A stretch of 64,000 bases of DNA from Xanthobacter tagetidis (GCF_003667445.1 NZ_RCTF01000004.1:124001-188000); one strand, 5' to 3'. Shown: positions 1 through 11,157, counted from the stretch's first letter. Notes: generated by a model not told the origin, from the letters alone. Translations and numbers: made by a program.

Positions 1-17
1 CCCGGCCCCCTCCCTTT

Positions 18-41
18 CCCTCCCGCGCAGGCGGGAGAGGG
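18..41. repeat. Palindromic GC-rich repeat upstream of metH
   Basis: A short palindrome with arms CTCCCGC (20-26) and GCGGGAG (31-37), followed by AGGG and the string CGCGTCGCGC. The same core occurs after metH (3965-3988) and at both ends of the element inside uvrC (27806-27919). It looks like a half-unit of a dispersed intergenic palindrome. The remaining bases before metH hold no recognisable riboswitch or gene. Confidence 0.6.
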
Positions 42-136
42 GGCGCGTCGCGCTCCCGCAGTCCTCCCGATGAATTGCCCGGCCTCCCGCCGGACCCTTC
101 CCAAGGCGGCCCGCCGCCGGAGACCGAGACCGAGCC

Positions 137-3889
<3,753 letters not shown>

Positions 3890-3898
3890 GGGCGCGGG

Positions 3899-3929
3899 GC
3901 CGGCCGTTCCGCTCTCGGTTTCGGCCGGC
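3899..3929 (+). terminator. Possible metH terminator hairpin
   Basis: Inverted repeat GCCGGCCG (3899-3906) and CGGCCGGC (3922-3929), 9 bases after the metH stop. There is no T-tract, so intrinsic termination is uncertain. Confidence 0.4.
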
Positions 3930-3964
3930 GCGCCGATCCGGCTGCGGGCACGTCCCCCACCCTG

Positions 3965-3988
3965 CCCTCCCCCGCACGCGGGAGAGGG
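3965..3988. repeat. Palindromic GC-rich repeat downstream of metH
   Basis: Palindrome CCCTCCCCCGC / GCGGGAGAGGG, the same family as 18-41 and as the arms of the uvrC element. It lies between the convergent metH and methyltransferase genes. Confidence 0.6.
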
Positions 3989-4015
3989 TTCCGCGTCGCG
4001 CGCGGCCCTCTCGCA

Positions 4016-4528
4016 TCAGCGCTTCCAGCTCGATTGCTGTCCCCGGGGCCGGCCGATCCAGCGCGGCACGCGGGCGCGATAGGCCGAAAAATCCGCGCCG
4101 AAGCGCGCCGCAAGGTGCGCCTCCTCGCGCCGGGCGGCGAGCCGGTCGGTGGCGAGCGCCGCGCCCAGCGCCGCCGCCATGATCCACCCATTGGCGAAGA
4201 CGGCGCCGAGCCCCAGCACCAGAAGCGTGTTGCCGAGATAGATGGGATTGCGCGACAGCCCGTAAGGACCGTGCGTCACCAGCCGTTCGGCGGCGCGGTG
4301 CGGCAGGATGTTGGTGCGCGCGCGGTGGAGCGTCGCCAGCGACCAGAGATCGAGCGCAAGCCCGAGCACCGCGAGCGCACCGCCGGCCATGCGCAGGGCG
4401 CCGCCGGCCGGCTCCTGCGGCCAGCCGAGCGGGGACAGCCGGCCGAGCGCGATCCCAAGACCGAGCGCTGCGCCATAGAGCAGCGGCGGCCATGGAATGC
4501 GGTTGGGACGCGCTGCCACCTGCTCCAT
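4016..4528 (-). CDS. Isoprenylcysteine methyltransferase-like membrane protein
   Basis: A 170-aa protein of the ICMT/PEMT-like integral membrane methyltransferase superfamily. What shows this is the C-terminal pattern THGPYGLSRNPIYLGN at about 100-116, then REEAHL...FG..F..YRARVPRW near 145-170; this is the family's SAM-binding and catalytic region. Four or five hydrophobic segments precede and surround it. In bacteria such proteins methylate varied or unknown small molecules or lipids, and the substrate cannot be read from sequence. It runs convergent to metH. The start at 4528 lies only 34 bases from the truncated YeeE-type relic on the other strand, so the boundary between the two looks like a deletion junction. 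Confidence 0.8.
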   Translation of the reverse strand: MEQVAARPNRIPWPPLLYGAALGLGIALGRLSPLGWPQEPAGGALRMAGGALAVLGLALDLWSLATLHRARTNILPHRAAERLVTHGPYGLSRNPIYLGNTLLVLGLGAVFANGWIMAAALGAALATDRLAARREEAHLAARFGADFSAYRARVPRWIGRPRGQQSSWKR

Positions 4529-4561
4529 CGTTCCCCCTAGCGTTCCCTCTTTGGTTCCCTC

Positions 4562-4983
4562 TTGCCGGCCGGCCTGCGACCGCTCTATGCGGCGGACGTG
4601 ATCGGCGGCCTGGTGCTGGGCGCCGGCATCGCGCTCGCCGGCGCCTGCCCGGGCACGGTGCTGGCGCAGGTGGGGGTCGGCTACCGCGACGCGATCTTCA
4701 CTTTGCTCGGCGGCATAGCCGGCGCCATGACCTTCGCCTATATGGAGCCCACCCTGAAGCCGATGCTGCTCACTGGCGGGCCGGGCAAGATCACCTTCAT
4801 GGACCTCACCGGCATCCCCTACTGGATGCTGGCGGCTGGCCTTGCGGGGGCGATCGTCTCGGCCTCGTGGCGCTGGAGCGCTGGCGGCCGTGGCGGGCGG
4901 ACCTGGGCGCCGACGTGGACGGCGACTTCGGCCCGCGCGAGCGCGCGGCCGAGGCCGCCGGCCGGCTCAAGCCCGCCGAGTGA
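4562..4983 (+). pseudogene. YeeE/YedE-family transporter relic, 5'-truncated and frameshifted
   Basis: The open frame from 4562 encodes a recognisable YeeE/YedE half: GGLVLGAGIALAGACPGTVL, then EPTLKPMLLTGGPGKIT and GIPYWMLAAGLAGAIVSA. Near 4855-4865 the family-like sequence moves to another frame and continues LVALERWRPWRADLG...GDFGPRERAAEAAGRLKPAE to the stop at 4981-4983. A one-base loss, or an equivalent change, would explain this. The frame is closed upstream by TAG at 4538-4540, leaving no room for the N-terminal half. TTG at 4562 is the only start-like codon. YeeE/YedE proteins move thiosulfate or related sulfur species, and an intact relative (soxT) lies just beyond on the other strand. 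A sequencing error could explain the frameshift but not the missing 5' half. Confidence 0.75.
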
Positions 4984-5064
4984 GCGCCGCCGCGGCCTTC
5001 AGAAACGGGGCCGCGTCGTCGATCTGCCGGGCGGCGGCAAAGGAGGCCGCCGGCCGGAGCAGCC

Positions 5065-6189
5065 TCACCGCGGCCCGTCGCCGCCGCCGCCGGCCCGCCG
5101 CTCGCGCAAGGCGAGCGCGGTGCCGCGCAGGAAGTCGGTGAACGAGCCTTCCATCAGCAAGGCGATGCCGAGCCGCGCGCCGGCCGCCATGCCGAGCACC
5201 GCCAGCGGCCAGGACAGCGCCATCAGGGAGCCGGCGGTGATGCCCTGGCCGATGGTGCAGCCGCCGCACAGGATGCCGCCGACCCCCATGAGCACGGCGC
5301 CCAGAAGGTGGCGCTTCATCTCGCGCGGGTCGTCGAACGCCTCCCAGCGGAATTCGTCGGCGCGCAGCGCGGCGAGCGCCGAGCCGAGCGCCACGCCGGC
5401 GGCCGAGCCGATGCCGAACTCGGCGAGGCTCTCGGTGACGAACACCAGCCCGAAGAAGCCGCGCGCCACCGGCGAGACGAAGGTGAGGCTCTGCGGCGCG
5501 ACGGGGTGCGCGAACTCGTCCACCAGGAACAGCGTCGCCATCCACCCCGCGATCACCGCGAGGCCGAGCAGCGCCCCGGCGGTGACGAGCCGGCGTGCGC
5601 GCCGCAGGCGGGCATCGGCGAAGACGAGGCCGATGAGGCCGAGGCCGAGCACCACCGCCAGCGCCAGCCGGAAATCGACGCCGCTCACGCGGCCGAGCAG
5701 CGAGGGCAGATCGGACTGCGTGCCGGCGGGCATGGGCAGTTGCACACCCTCGATCACGTCCACCCGGAAGCCGGCGAGCGCCCCGCGCAGGGTGGCATAG
5801 GCGACCGCGCCATAGACCATCAGCACCACAAGGCTGCGCAGGTCGCCGCCGCCGAGCCGCACCAGCGAGCCGAAGGCGCAGGTGCCTACCAGCGCCATGC
5901 CGAGGCCGAACAGCAGCCCGCCGAACAGGATGCCGAACCACGGCAGCGCGGCGCCCACATAATTGGTGCGCTCTGGCGCGAGCACATCCAGCGCCACCAG
6001 AAGCTGGGTGCCGATGAGGGCGACGCCGAGCGCGAGGCCGAACACCTTCAGGCGGCGGAAGTCGGCGCCCACCATGGCGTCTTCCAGCGCGCCGAAGGTG
6101 CACAGGCGCGCGCGGAACACGGCAAAGCCGGCGACGCCGCCGACCAGGAGGCCGGCGAGCGCGACCCACCACGGGTTCGAAATGTCCAT
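5065..6189 (-). CDS. soxT: YeeE/YedE-family sulfur-compound transporter (SoxT-like)
   Basis: A 374-aa inner-membrane protein with about nine hydrophobic segments and the repeated Cys-containing motifs of thiosulfate permeases: RARLCTFGALEDA (Cys30), LVGTCAFGSLVRL (Cys104) and GGILCGGCTIGQGITAGS near the C-terminus. In this family the cysteines pass thiosulfate across the membrane by relay. The frame is open to 6912, but the ATG at 6189 is right because the membrane protein begins there and the extension is low-complexity shadow of soxR. It is followed on the same strand, reading backwards, by soxR and soxS. The order soxT-soxR-soxS, divergent from soxV-soxW, matches known sox loci, and the SoxT name rests on that context. 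A GAATAT-containing AT-rich tract at 6373-6380 lies in its upstream gap. Confidence 0.85.
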   Translation of the reverse strand: MDISNPWWVALAGLLVGGVAGFAVFRARLCTFGALEDAMVGADFRRLKVFGLALGVALIGTQLLVALDVLAPERTNYVGAALPWFGILFGGLLFGLGMALVGTCAFGSLVRLGGGDLRSLVVLMVYGAVAYATLRGALAGFRVDVIEGVQLPMPAGTQSDLPSLLGRVSGVDFRLALAVVLGLGLIGLVFADARLRRARRLVTAGALLGLAVIAGWMATLFLVDEFAHPVAPQSLTFVSPVARGFFGLVFVTESLAEFGIGSAAGVALGSALAALRADEFRWEAFDDPREMKRHLLGAVLMGVGGILCGGCTIGQGITAGSLMALSWPLAVLGMAAGARLGIALLMEGSFTDFLRGTALALRERRAGGGGDGPR

Positions 6190-6470
6190 GCGCCGGTCCT
6201 CCCGTGACGCCGCCGGCCATGACGGCTCGGCGGTCGCCGGCGCATTCTTCGAAGGCTCGGACGTTCGGGACGCGCCGCCAAGGACCACGCGGCCCGAGGG
6301 CCACAGCCAAGGCATCCGGCGGCCGCTGCGCACCCTCGGCCGCCACCCGGCCGCCGAGCAGGCGCCGTTAGGGAATATTTTCTCGGCCTTTTGCCGATCC
6401 CGCAATAGGCAATGCGGATCGAACGAGGCCCGCCGATCGCGGCGGAGGCGGCCCGCCCCCTTGCGGGCGC
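6190..6470. other. soxT-soxR intergenic region
   Basis: 281 bases with no convincing gene. It holds an AT-rich patch around 6368-6390 (GAATATTTTC, compare GAATATCTTTTTC beside the soxS/soxV operator). It also holds an imperfect inverted repeat, GATCCCGCA (6396-6404) with TGCGGATC (6413-6420), which could end soxR transcription or serve as an operator for soxT. Confidence 0.4.
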
Positions 6471-6842
6471 TTATTTCTCGCTGGCGGCGGCGGGCTCGCA
6501 ATAAATCGAGTAGATCACCGAGATGACACGCCGCACATCGTCGTTGGCGAGGCTGTAATAGATCGTCTTGCCGTCGCGGCGGGTGGTGACGAGGTCGTCG
6601 AGCCGCAGCCGCGCCAATTGCTGCGACACCGTCGGCTGGCGCAGAGAGAGGATGTTCTCCAGCTCGGTGACCGAGCGCTCGCGCTCGGCCAGAAGGCACA
6701 GCAGCAGCAGCCGGTTCTCGTGGGAGAGGGCCTTCAGGAAGTCGCTCGCCTTGCGGGCGTTGCGCATGAGCTGGTCCAGCTCGGGCGAAATCTCCGGGCC
6801 TTCGCGCAGCTCGTCCTCGATCCGCGTGGACAGGATTGGCAT
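6471..6842 (-). CDS. soxR: ArsR-family persulfide-sensing repressor, SoxR/SqrR/BigR-like
   Basis: A 123-aa winged-helix ArsR-family regulator. The HTH is in the LSLRQPTVSQQLARLRLDDLV segment (about 65-85), followed by the wing TTRRDGKTIYYSL. It carries two cysteines, Cys49 (RLLLLCLLAERE) and Cys115 (YSIYCEP), 66 residues apart. This is the spacing of the redox pair in SqrR, BigR and Paracoccus SoxR, which form a polysulfide bridge and release DNA. It is expected to repress sox genes until reduced sulfur is sensed. It sits between soxT and soxS on one strand, 179 bases from soxS. A 5-3-5 inverted repeat, AAGGT-CGA-ACCTT (6931-6943), lies upstream. Metal-sensing ArsR is the alternative, but no metal-binding box is visible. 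Confidence 0.88.
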   Translation of the reverse strand: MPILSTRIEDELREGPEISPELDQLMRNARKASDFLKALSHENRLLLLCLLAERERSVTELENILSLRQPTVSQQLARLRLDDLVTTRRDGKTIYYSLANDDVRRVISVIYSIYCEPAAASEK

Positions 6843-7021
6843 CGTCGTGTTCCAGACCTTTCAGTCGGCGACCCGCAGCGCACGGACGCGCCAGCGGCTG
6901 TGTGCGGTGCATCTTAGAGCGGGAATCGCGAAGGTCGAACCTTTCGGGATGAAAAATTCGCCGCAGTCCGCAAACTGTGCACGTCGCCGATGCCGGCCCG
7001 CTCCCTTCTTCTTCGTCCGCT

Positions 7022-7474
7022 TCAGTTGCGCGCCGTGGCAGGCAGCCCCCTGGCCGGCAGATCGCGCGTGAGATCGCGTGTCATGGCGTCGAGCAGCCCC
7101 CAGAACGCTTCCTGCGACATGTATCCCGTGATGCGGCCCACCTCGCGCCCGCCTTCCACCAGCACGAAGGTGGGCGCATAGCGCACCGGCGCTGCAAGCG
7201 CGATGCCGCCCGTATCGCCGCCGAACAGCGCGCCGAGGCCGCCGGACAGGGTGGCGCGGCGCAGCGGCGCCCGGCGGCCCTCCTCCGTGCGGTCGTAGAT
7301 CGGCGCGATCTCGGCGTCGAACTGCCGGCAATAGGCGCAGCCGGGGCGTTCGAACATCACCAGCTCCGCCGCCCGCGCCGCCCCCGAAAGCGCGAGAAGG
7401 GCCAGCAGGGAGCCCGCAAGGACGCTCGCGCTCATGCTCGCGCTGATGCTCCTGCGCACGCGCACGCTCACCAT
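7022..7474 (-). CDS. soxS: Periplasmic thioredoxin-like protein SoxS
   Basis: A 150-aa protein with an N-terminal signal peptide (hydrophobic 11-35, cleavage probably after ARA near 35). A thioredoxin-type site CAYC (Cys46, Cys49) stands in the context FERPGCAYCRQFDAEIAPIY, and a cis-Pro-like YAPTFVLVEGG follows. In Paracoccus, SoxS is a periplasmic thiol reductase that keeps the SoxY carrier cysteine active. Placement next to soxR and divergent from soxV supports this name over a general Dsb protein. The reading frame begins at 7474, and later Met codons at 13-14 of the signal are possible alternatives. Confidence 0.85.
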   Translation of the reverse strand: MVSVRVRRSISASMSASVLAGSLLALLALSGAARAAELVMFERPGCAYCRQFDAEIAPIYDRTEEGRRAPLRRATLSGGLGALFGGDTGGIALAAPVRYAPTFVLVEGGREVGRITGYMSQEAFWGLLDAMTRDLTRDLPARGLPATARN

Positions 7475-7523
7475 GGTCGGGCCACTCCGTCGAATGCCGT
7501 TCGGGGCCGGGTTCGGCTTTACA

Positions 7524-7543
7524 TATTATCGCATTCGAATATC
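7524..7543. promoter_or_regulatory. Putative SoxR operator between soxS and soxV
   Basis: An AT-rich island in GC-rich DNA. ATATT (7524-7528) and AATAT (7539-7543) form an inverted repeat around a 10-base centre that itself holds part of the palindrome ATTCGAAT (7534-7541). It lies 50 bases before soxS and 115 before soxV. ArsR-type sulfur repressors bind AT-rich inverted repeats in this position. Assignment to SoxR is inference. Confidence 0.55.
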
Positions 7544-7570
7544 TTTTTCCACCGAACGCCGCGTCCCGGA

Positions 7571-7584
7571 TTGAGGTGGATCAA
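7571..7584. promoter_or_regulatory. FNR/FixK-like box upstream of soxV
   Basis: TTGAG-GTGG-ATCAA matches the TTGAT-N4-ATCAA consensus at 9 of 10 half-site bases. Its centre is about 81 bases before the soxV ATG. If it activates from -41.5 the transcript would start near 7619, leaving a 40-base leader. Confidence 0.5.
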
Positions 7585-7658
7585 ATCCGCCCGAGACCAA
7601 ACAGCGCGGCAGGACAAACCGGCGGAAAGCGCCGGGAAGAGCGCCGGGAGGGCGCGCC

Positions 7659-8399
7659 ATGTCGCTGGATGTGAGCCTGCCCGGCGCCTTCGTCGCCGGT
7701 CTCCTGTCCTTTGCCTCGCCGTGCGTGCTGCCGCTGGTGCCGGCCTATCTCGGCTTCCTCGCCGGCGCCGCCGAGGCCGCGCCCGCCGATGCCGGCGCGA
7801 AGGCGCGGCCCGCGAACCGGGCCGTGGTGGCGGCGGCCTTCGCCTTCGTGCTGGGATTCTCCACCGTCTTCATCCTGCTCGGCGCCACCGCGTCGACGCT
7901 GGGCCAGGCGCTGATGCGCTATGCCGGCCCGCTCACCATCGCCTCGGGGGTGCTGCTGATCGTGTTCGGCCTGCACATGCTGGGCCTGCTGCGCATCCCC
8001 CTGCTCTACCGCCAGGCGAAGCTGGAGGTGCGCGAGAAGCCGGCCGGGCTCCTCGGCGCCTATGTCATCGGCCTCGCCTTCGGCTTCGGCTGGTCGCCCT
8101 GCGTCGGGCCGGTGCTGGCCGCCATCCTGATCGTCGCCGGCGCCGAGGCCTCTCTTGGACGCGGGGCGCTGCTGCTCGCGCTCTATGCCGCCGGCATCGG
8201 CATCCCCTTCCTGCTCGCCGCCCTGTTCGCCGGCCCGTTCCTCGCCTGGGCGGCGGCGGTGAAGCAGCGCATGGGGCTGATCGAGAAGATTTCGGGCGCC
8301 CTGCTGGTGGCGACCGGGCTGATCTTCGTCACCGGGCTGATGCCCGAGGTGGCGCAATGGCTGCTCGACCGGGTGCCGGCCTTCGGCGCCATCGGCTGA
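7659..8399 (+). CDS. soxV: CcdA/DsbD-type membrane thiol transporter SoxV
   Basis: A 246-aa six-helix inner-membrane protein of the CcdA/DsbD family. It carries the two redox-active cysteines, Cys22 in SFASPCVLPLVPAYLGF and Cys148 in GFGWSPCVGPVLAA. It carries electrons from cytosolic thioredoxin to periplasmic partners. In sox loci SoxV reduces SoxW, and it can also serve cytochrome c maturation. Start ATG at 7659 follows GGGAGGGCGCGCC. It is divergent from soxS and 19 bases ahead of soxW. A plain CcdA is the alternative; the neighbouring soxR, soxS and soxW argue for SoxV. Confidence 0.9.
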   Translation: MSLDVSLPGAFVAGLLSFASPCVLPLVPAYLGFLAGAAEAAPADAGAKARPANRAVVAAAFAFVLGFSTVFILLGATASTLGQALMRYAGPLTIASGVLLIVFGLHMLGLLRIPLLYRQAKLEVREKPAGLLGAYVIGLAFGFGWSPCVGPVLAAILIVAGAEASLGRGALLLALYAAGIGIPFLLAALFAGPFLAWAAAVKQRMGLIEKISGALLVATGLIFVTGLMPEVAQWLLDRVPAFGAIG

Positions 8400-8418
8400 C
8401 ACGAACGAGGAGGACGCC

Positions 8419-9012
8419 ATGGGAGCGAACCGCACTGCCGCATCCGGACCCACGCGCCGCGCGCTGATCGCCGGCGCGCTCTCCGGCGGCCTTGCCAGCG
8501 GCCTCGCGGCCGGCCCGGCCCCCGCCGCGACGCGGCTCGGCGACGACGGGCTCTACACCCAGGACTGGTATGTGGAGGGCTTCCTGGACCTCAAGGAGGA
8601 CCTCGCCGCGGCCGCCGCCAGGGGGCATGGCTTCGCGCTCCAGTGGAGCCAGCGCGGCTGCCCCCTGTGCAAGCGCCTGCACACCGAGTATTTCGCCGAC
8701 GCCGCCATCGAGGGTCCCATCAAGGCGAACTTCGACATCGTCCATCTCGACCTGTTCGGCGCCCGCGAGGTCACGTTCTTCGACGGCGCCCGCCTTTCCG
8801 AGAAGGCGCTCGGCACCCGCGAGGGCATCCGCGCCACGCCCACCTTCCAGTTCTTCGCCGAGGTGGACGGCAAGGTGAAGGAGGTGGCGCGCATGCCGGG
8901 CCTGCTGGCGCCGCCGGAATTTTCCGCCATGTTCCGCTACGTGGCGCAGAAGGGCTACGCCGGCGCCACCTTTCCCGAATGGCTGGCACGCCAGGGCGCG
9001 CCGCGCGGCTGA
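8419..9012 (+). CDS. soxW: Periplasmic thioredoxin-like protein SoxW
   Basis: A 197-aa exported thioredoxin-fold protein. The N-terminus has TRRALIAGALSGG followed by Ala-rich sequence, resembling a Tat or Sec signal ending around 37. The active site is CPLC (Cys81, Cys84) in QWSQRGCPLCKRLHTEYF, and ATPTFQFF holds the cis-proline. It is expected to take electrons from SoxV and pass them to Sox carrier proteins. It follows soxV by 19 bases with GAGGAGG as ribosome site. In complete loci soxX comes next; here the following gene is an unrelated glutathione transferase. Confidence 0.85.
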   Translation: MGANRTAASGPTRRALIAGALSGGLASGLAAGPAPAATRLGDDGLYTQDWYVEGFLDLKEDLAAAAARGHGFALQWSQRGCPLCKRLHTEYFADAAIEGPIKANFDIVHLDLFGAREVTFFDGARLSEKALGTREGIRATPTFQFFAEVDGKVKEVARMPGLLAPPEFSAMFRYVAQKGYAGATFPEWLARQGAPRG

Positions 9013-9152
9013 CGGCGCCCCCAAGCGGCCATCTACGCCCCTACCGCTCCCCCGCGAACGCATGGCGGCGGGCCGCCGGCATGCCTTGCGTCCGGCCCCG
9101 GCGGGGTGTTTTGTGCGTCGCCAACAACATGATGCGAGGAGAGGCCGACGCC

Positions 9153-9764
9153 ATGAAGCTCTACGATTCGGGACGTGCACCGAACCCGCGCCGGGTGCGC
9201 ATCTTCCTGGCGGAGAAGGATATTTCGGTAGAGCTGGTGCCGGTGGACCTCGGCAAGCTGGAGCAGAAGAGCGCCGACTTCACCCGCATCAATCCGCGCC
9301 AGCGCGTGCCGGCCTTGGTGCTCGACGACGGCACGGTCATCACCGAGACCATGGCCATCTGCCGCTATTTCGAGGCTGAGAAGCCGGAGCCGAACCTGTT
9401 CGGCCGCACCCCGGTGGAGCAGGGCGTGATCGAGATGTGGCAGCGCCGGGTGGAGCTGGAGCTGCTCTATCCCATCATGTTCGTGCTGCGCCACACCAAT
9501 CCCGGCATGGCCCAAATGGAGGTGCCGCAGGTGCCCGAATGGGGCGAGGCCAACCGGCCCAAGGTCATGGCCTATCTCGAATTCCTGAACCTGGAACTGG
9601 CGGAGCGCGCCTATATCGCCGGCGACCGCTTCACGGTGGCCGACATCACCGCTTTGGTGGCGCTCGACTTCATGCGCGTGATCCGCGTCGAGGTGCCCGA
9701 GACGTTCAGTCACCTGTTGCGCTGGAAGAGCGTCGTTTCCGAGCGCCCGAGCGCGAAGGCCTGA
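9153..9764 (+). CDS. Glutathione S-transferase family protein
   Basis: A 203-aa two-domain GST. The N-terminal thioredoxin-like domain (1-80) has MKLYDSGRAPNPRRVRIFLAEK and the cis-Pro/Glu-Thr glutathione-binding pair RVPALVLDDGTVITETMAICRYFE. The all-helical C-terminal domain has YIAGDRFTVADITALVALDF. The catalytic residue is probably Ser6 or a neighbour, as in beta- or zeta-like bacterial GSTs. The substrate is unknown. The ATG at 9153 is preceded by AGGAGAGG at 9137-9144. It is 140 bases from soxW, so it may or may not share a transcript with it. Confidence 0.88.
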   Translation: MKLYDSGRAPNPRRVRIFLAEKDISVELVPVDLGKLEQKSADFTRINPRQRVPALVLDDGTVITETMAICRYFEAEKPEPNLFGRTPVEQGVIEMWQRRVELELLYPIMFVLRHTNPGMAQMEVPQVPEWGEANRPKVMAYLEFLNLELAERAYIAGDRFTVADITALVALDFMRVIRVEVPETFSHLLRWKSVVSERPSAKA

Positions 9765-9770
9765 TCCGAC

Positions 9771-10514
9771 ATGCACCTGACAGTGGTCGGCTGCGGGGAT
9801 GCGTTCGGCTCCGGCGGGCGCAGCAATTCCTGCTATCTCGTCGCGGCCGCCGGGCTGACGGCGACGCTGGACTTCGGCGCCAGCGCGCCGGTGGCCTTCA
9901 ACCGGATGGGGCTCGATCCGGCGGCGATCGACATCATCTTCCTCAGCCACCTGCACGGCGACCATTTCGGCGGCCTGCCCTTCCTGCTGCTGGACGGGCA
10001 GTTCGTGCACCGGCGCACCAAGCCGCTCGCCATCGTCGGCCCGCCGGGCACGCGGGCGCGCCTCGTCACCACCATGGAGGCGCTGTTCCCGCGCATGAGC
10101 GCCAATGCCTGGCGCTTCGCCTGGGAGGTGATCGAGGTGGAGCCGGGCTCCACCACCACCCATGGCCCGTTCACGCTCACCACCGCCGAGGTGATCCACC
10201 CCTCCGGCGCACCCTCCACCGCGCTGCGCCTCACCGACGGGACGCGCACCCTCGCCTTCTCCGGCGACACGGAATGGACCGAGGCGCTGCTGCCGATCGC
10301 CCAGGGCGCCGACCTCTTCATCTGCGAGAGCTACATGTTCGAGGGCTCGCCGGTGGGCCATCTCGCCTACCGCACCATCGCCGCGCGCCGCGCCGATCTC
10401 GGCGCCCGGCGCATCCTGCTCACCCATATGGGCGACGCCATGTGGGCGCGGCGCGCAGAGGTGGACGGCGCCCATTTCAGCGTGGCGGAGGATGGCCTCG
10501 AACTCGACATCTGA
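9771..10514 (+). CDS. MBL-fold metallohydrolase, RNase Z-like
   Basis: A 247-aa metallo-beta-lactamase-fold protein. The zinc motif HLHGDH lies at 60-65 after DIIFLS; a second metal ligand lies in AFSGDTEW (Asp near 164), and the final His in LLTHMG. The order resembles ribonuclease Z and phosphodiesterase-type members, but the tRNase Z exosite arm is not evident, so the substrate is open. It starts 6 bases after the GST stop and overlaps the next gene by 23 bases, implying co-transcription. Confidence 0.85.
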   Translation: MHLTVVGCGDAFGSGGRSNSCYLVAAAGLTATLDFGASAPVAFNRMGLDPAAIDIIFLSHLHGDHFGGLPFLLLDGQFVHRRTKPLAIVGPPGTRARLVTTMEALFPRMSANAWRFAWEVIEVEPGSTTTHGPFTLTTAEVIHPSGAPSTALRLTDGTRTLAFSGDTEWTEALLPIAQGADLFICESYMFEGSPVGHLAYRTIAARRADLGARRILLTHMGDAMWARRAEVDGAHFSVAEDGLELDI

Positions 10515-11157
10515 CGCCGCGCTCGACGCGCTCGTCGCGCGCATCCGCGCCTGCCGGCTGTGCGTCGAGGCGCCGCGCGGCGCGCCTTTGCCCCATGCGC
10601 CGCGGCCGGTGCTGCGGGTCTCCTCCACCGCCCGCATCCTGGTGGCGAGCCAGGCGCCGGGCACCAAGGTGCACCTTTCCGGCCTGCCCTTCACCGACGC
10701 TTCGGGCGACCGGCTGCGCGCCTGGATGGGGGTGGGGAGCGACACCTTCTACGACGTGGCGCGCATCGCCATCGCGCCCATGGGCTTCTGCTTTCCGGGA
10801 CAGGACGCCAAGGGCGCGGACCTGCCGCCCCGGCGCGAATGCGCCGCCGCCTGGCACGACGCGCTGTTCGCGGCTTTGCCGAACTTCGCTCTGGTGCTGG
10901 CGGTGGGGCGGCCGGCGCAGGCCTATCACCTGACGCGCCTCGGCCTCGGCCACCTGGTCGGCCGCGGCCTCACCGAGACGGTGGCCAACTGGCGCGCGGT
11001 GCGCGCCGCCGCAGCCGCCGGCGGGCACACCATGGTCTATCCGCTACCGCATCCCTCCTGGCGCAACACCGGCTGGATCCGGAACAACCCGTTCTTCGAG
11101 GCCGAGCTGCTGCCGGCGCTCAAGGCCGACATCGCCCGCCTGCTGCTGCGCGGTTAG
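10492..11157 (+). CDS. Uracil-DNA glycosylase superfamily protein
   Basis: A 221-aa protein of the uracil-DNA glycosylase superfamily. It has motif 1 in ILVASQAPGTKVHLSGLPFTDASG (about 49-72) and motif 2 in PLPHPSWRNTGWI (about 183-195), with an N-terminal CRLC that resembles half of an iron-sulfur ligand set. Canonical family 4/5 members have an acidic residue in the first motif (GExPG); here it is SQAPG, so normal uracil excision is uncertain. The start overlaps the metallohydrolase gene. The stop overlaps the stop of the convergent peptidase gene. Confidence 0.75.
   Translation: MASNSTSDAALDALVARIRACRLCVEAPRGAPLPHAPRPVLRVSSTARILVASQAPGTKVHLSGLPFTDASGDRLRAWMGVGSDTFYDVARIAIAPMGFCFPGQDAKGADLPPRRECAAAWHDALFAALPNFALVLAVGRPAQAYHLTRLGLGHLVGRGLTETVANWRAVRAAAAAGGHTMVYPLPHPSWRNTGWIRNNPFFEAELLPALKADIARLLLRG

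Noticed and set aside
1..136. SAM or cobalamin riboswitch before metH
   Set aside because: Too little sequence and no recognisable conserved core; only the GC-rich palindrome is visible.
6190..6912. N-terminal extension of soxT in the same frame
   Set aside because: The extension is antisense-frame or out-of-frame soxR sequence with no transporter similarity; the membrane protein starts cleanly at 6189.
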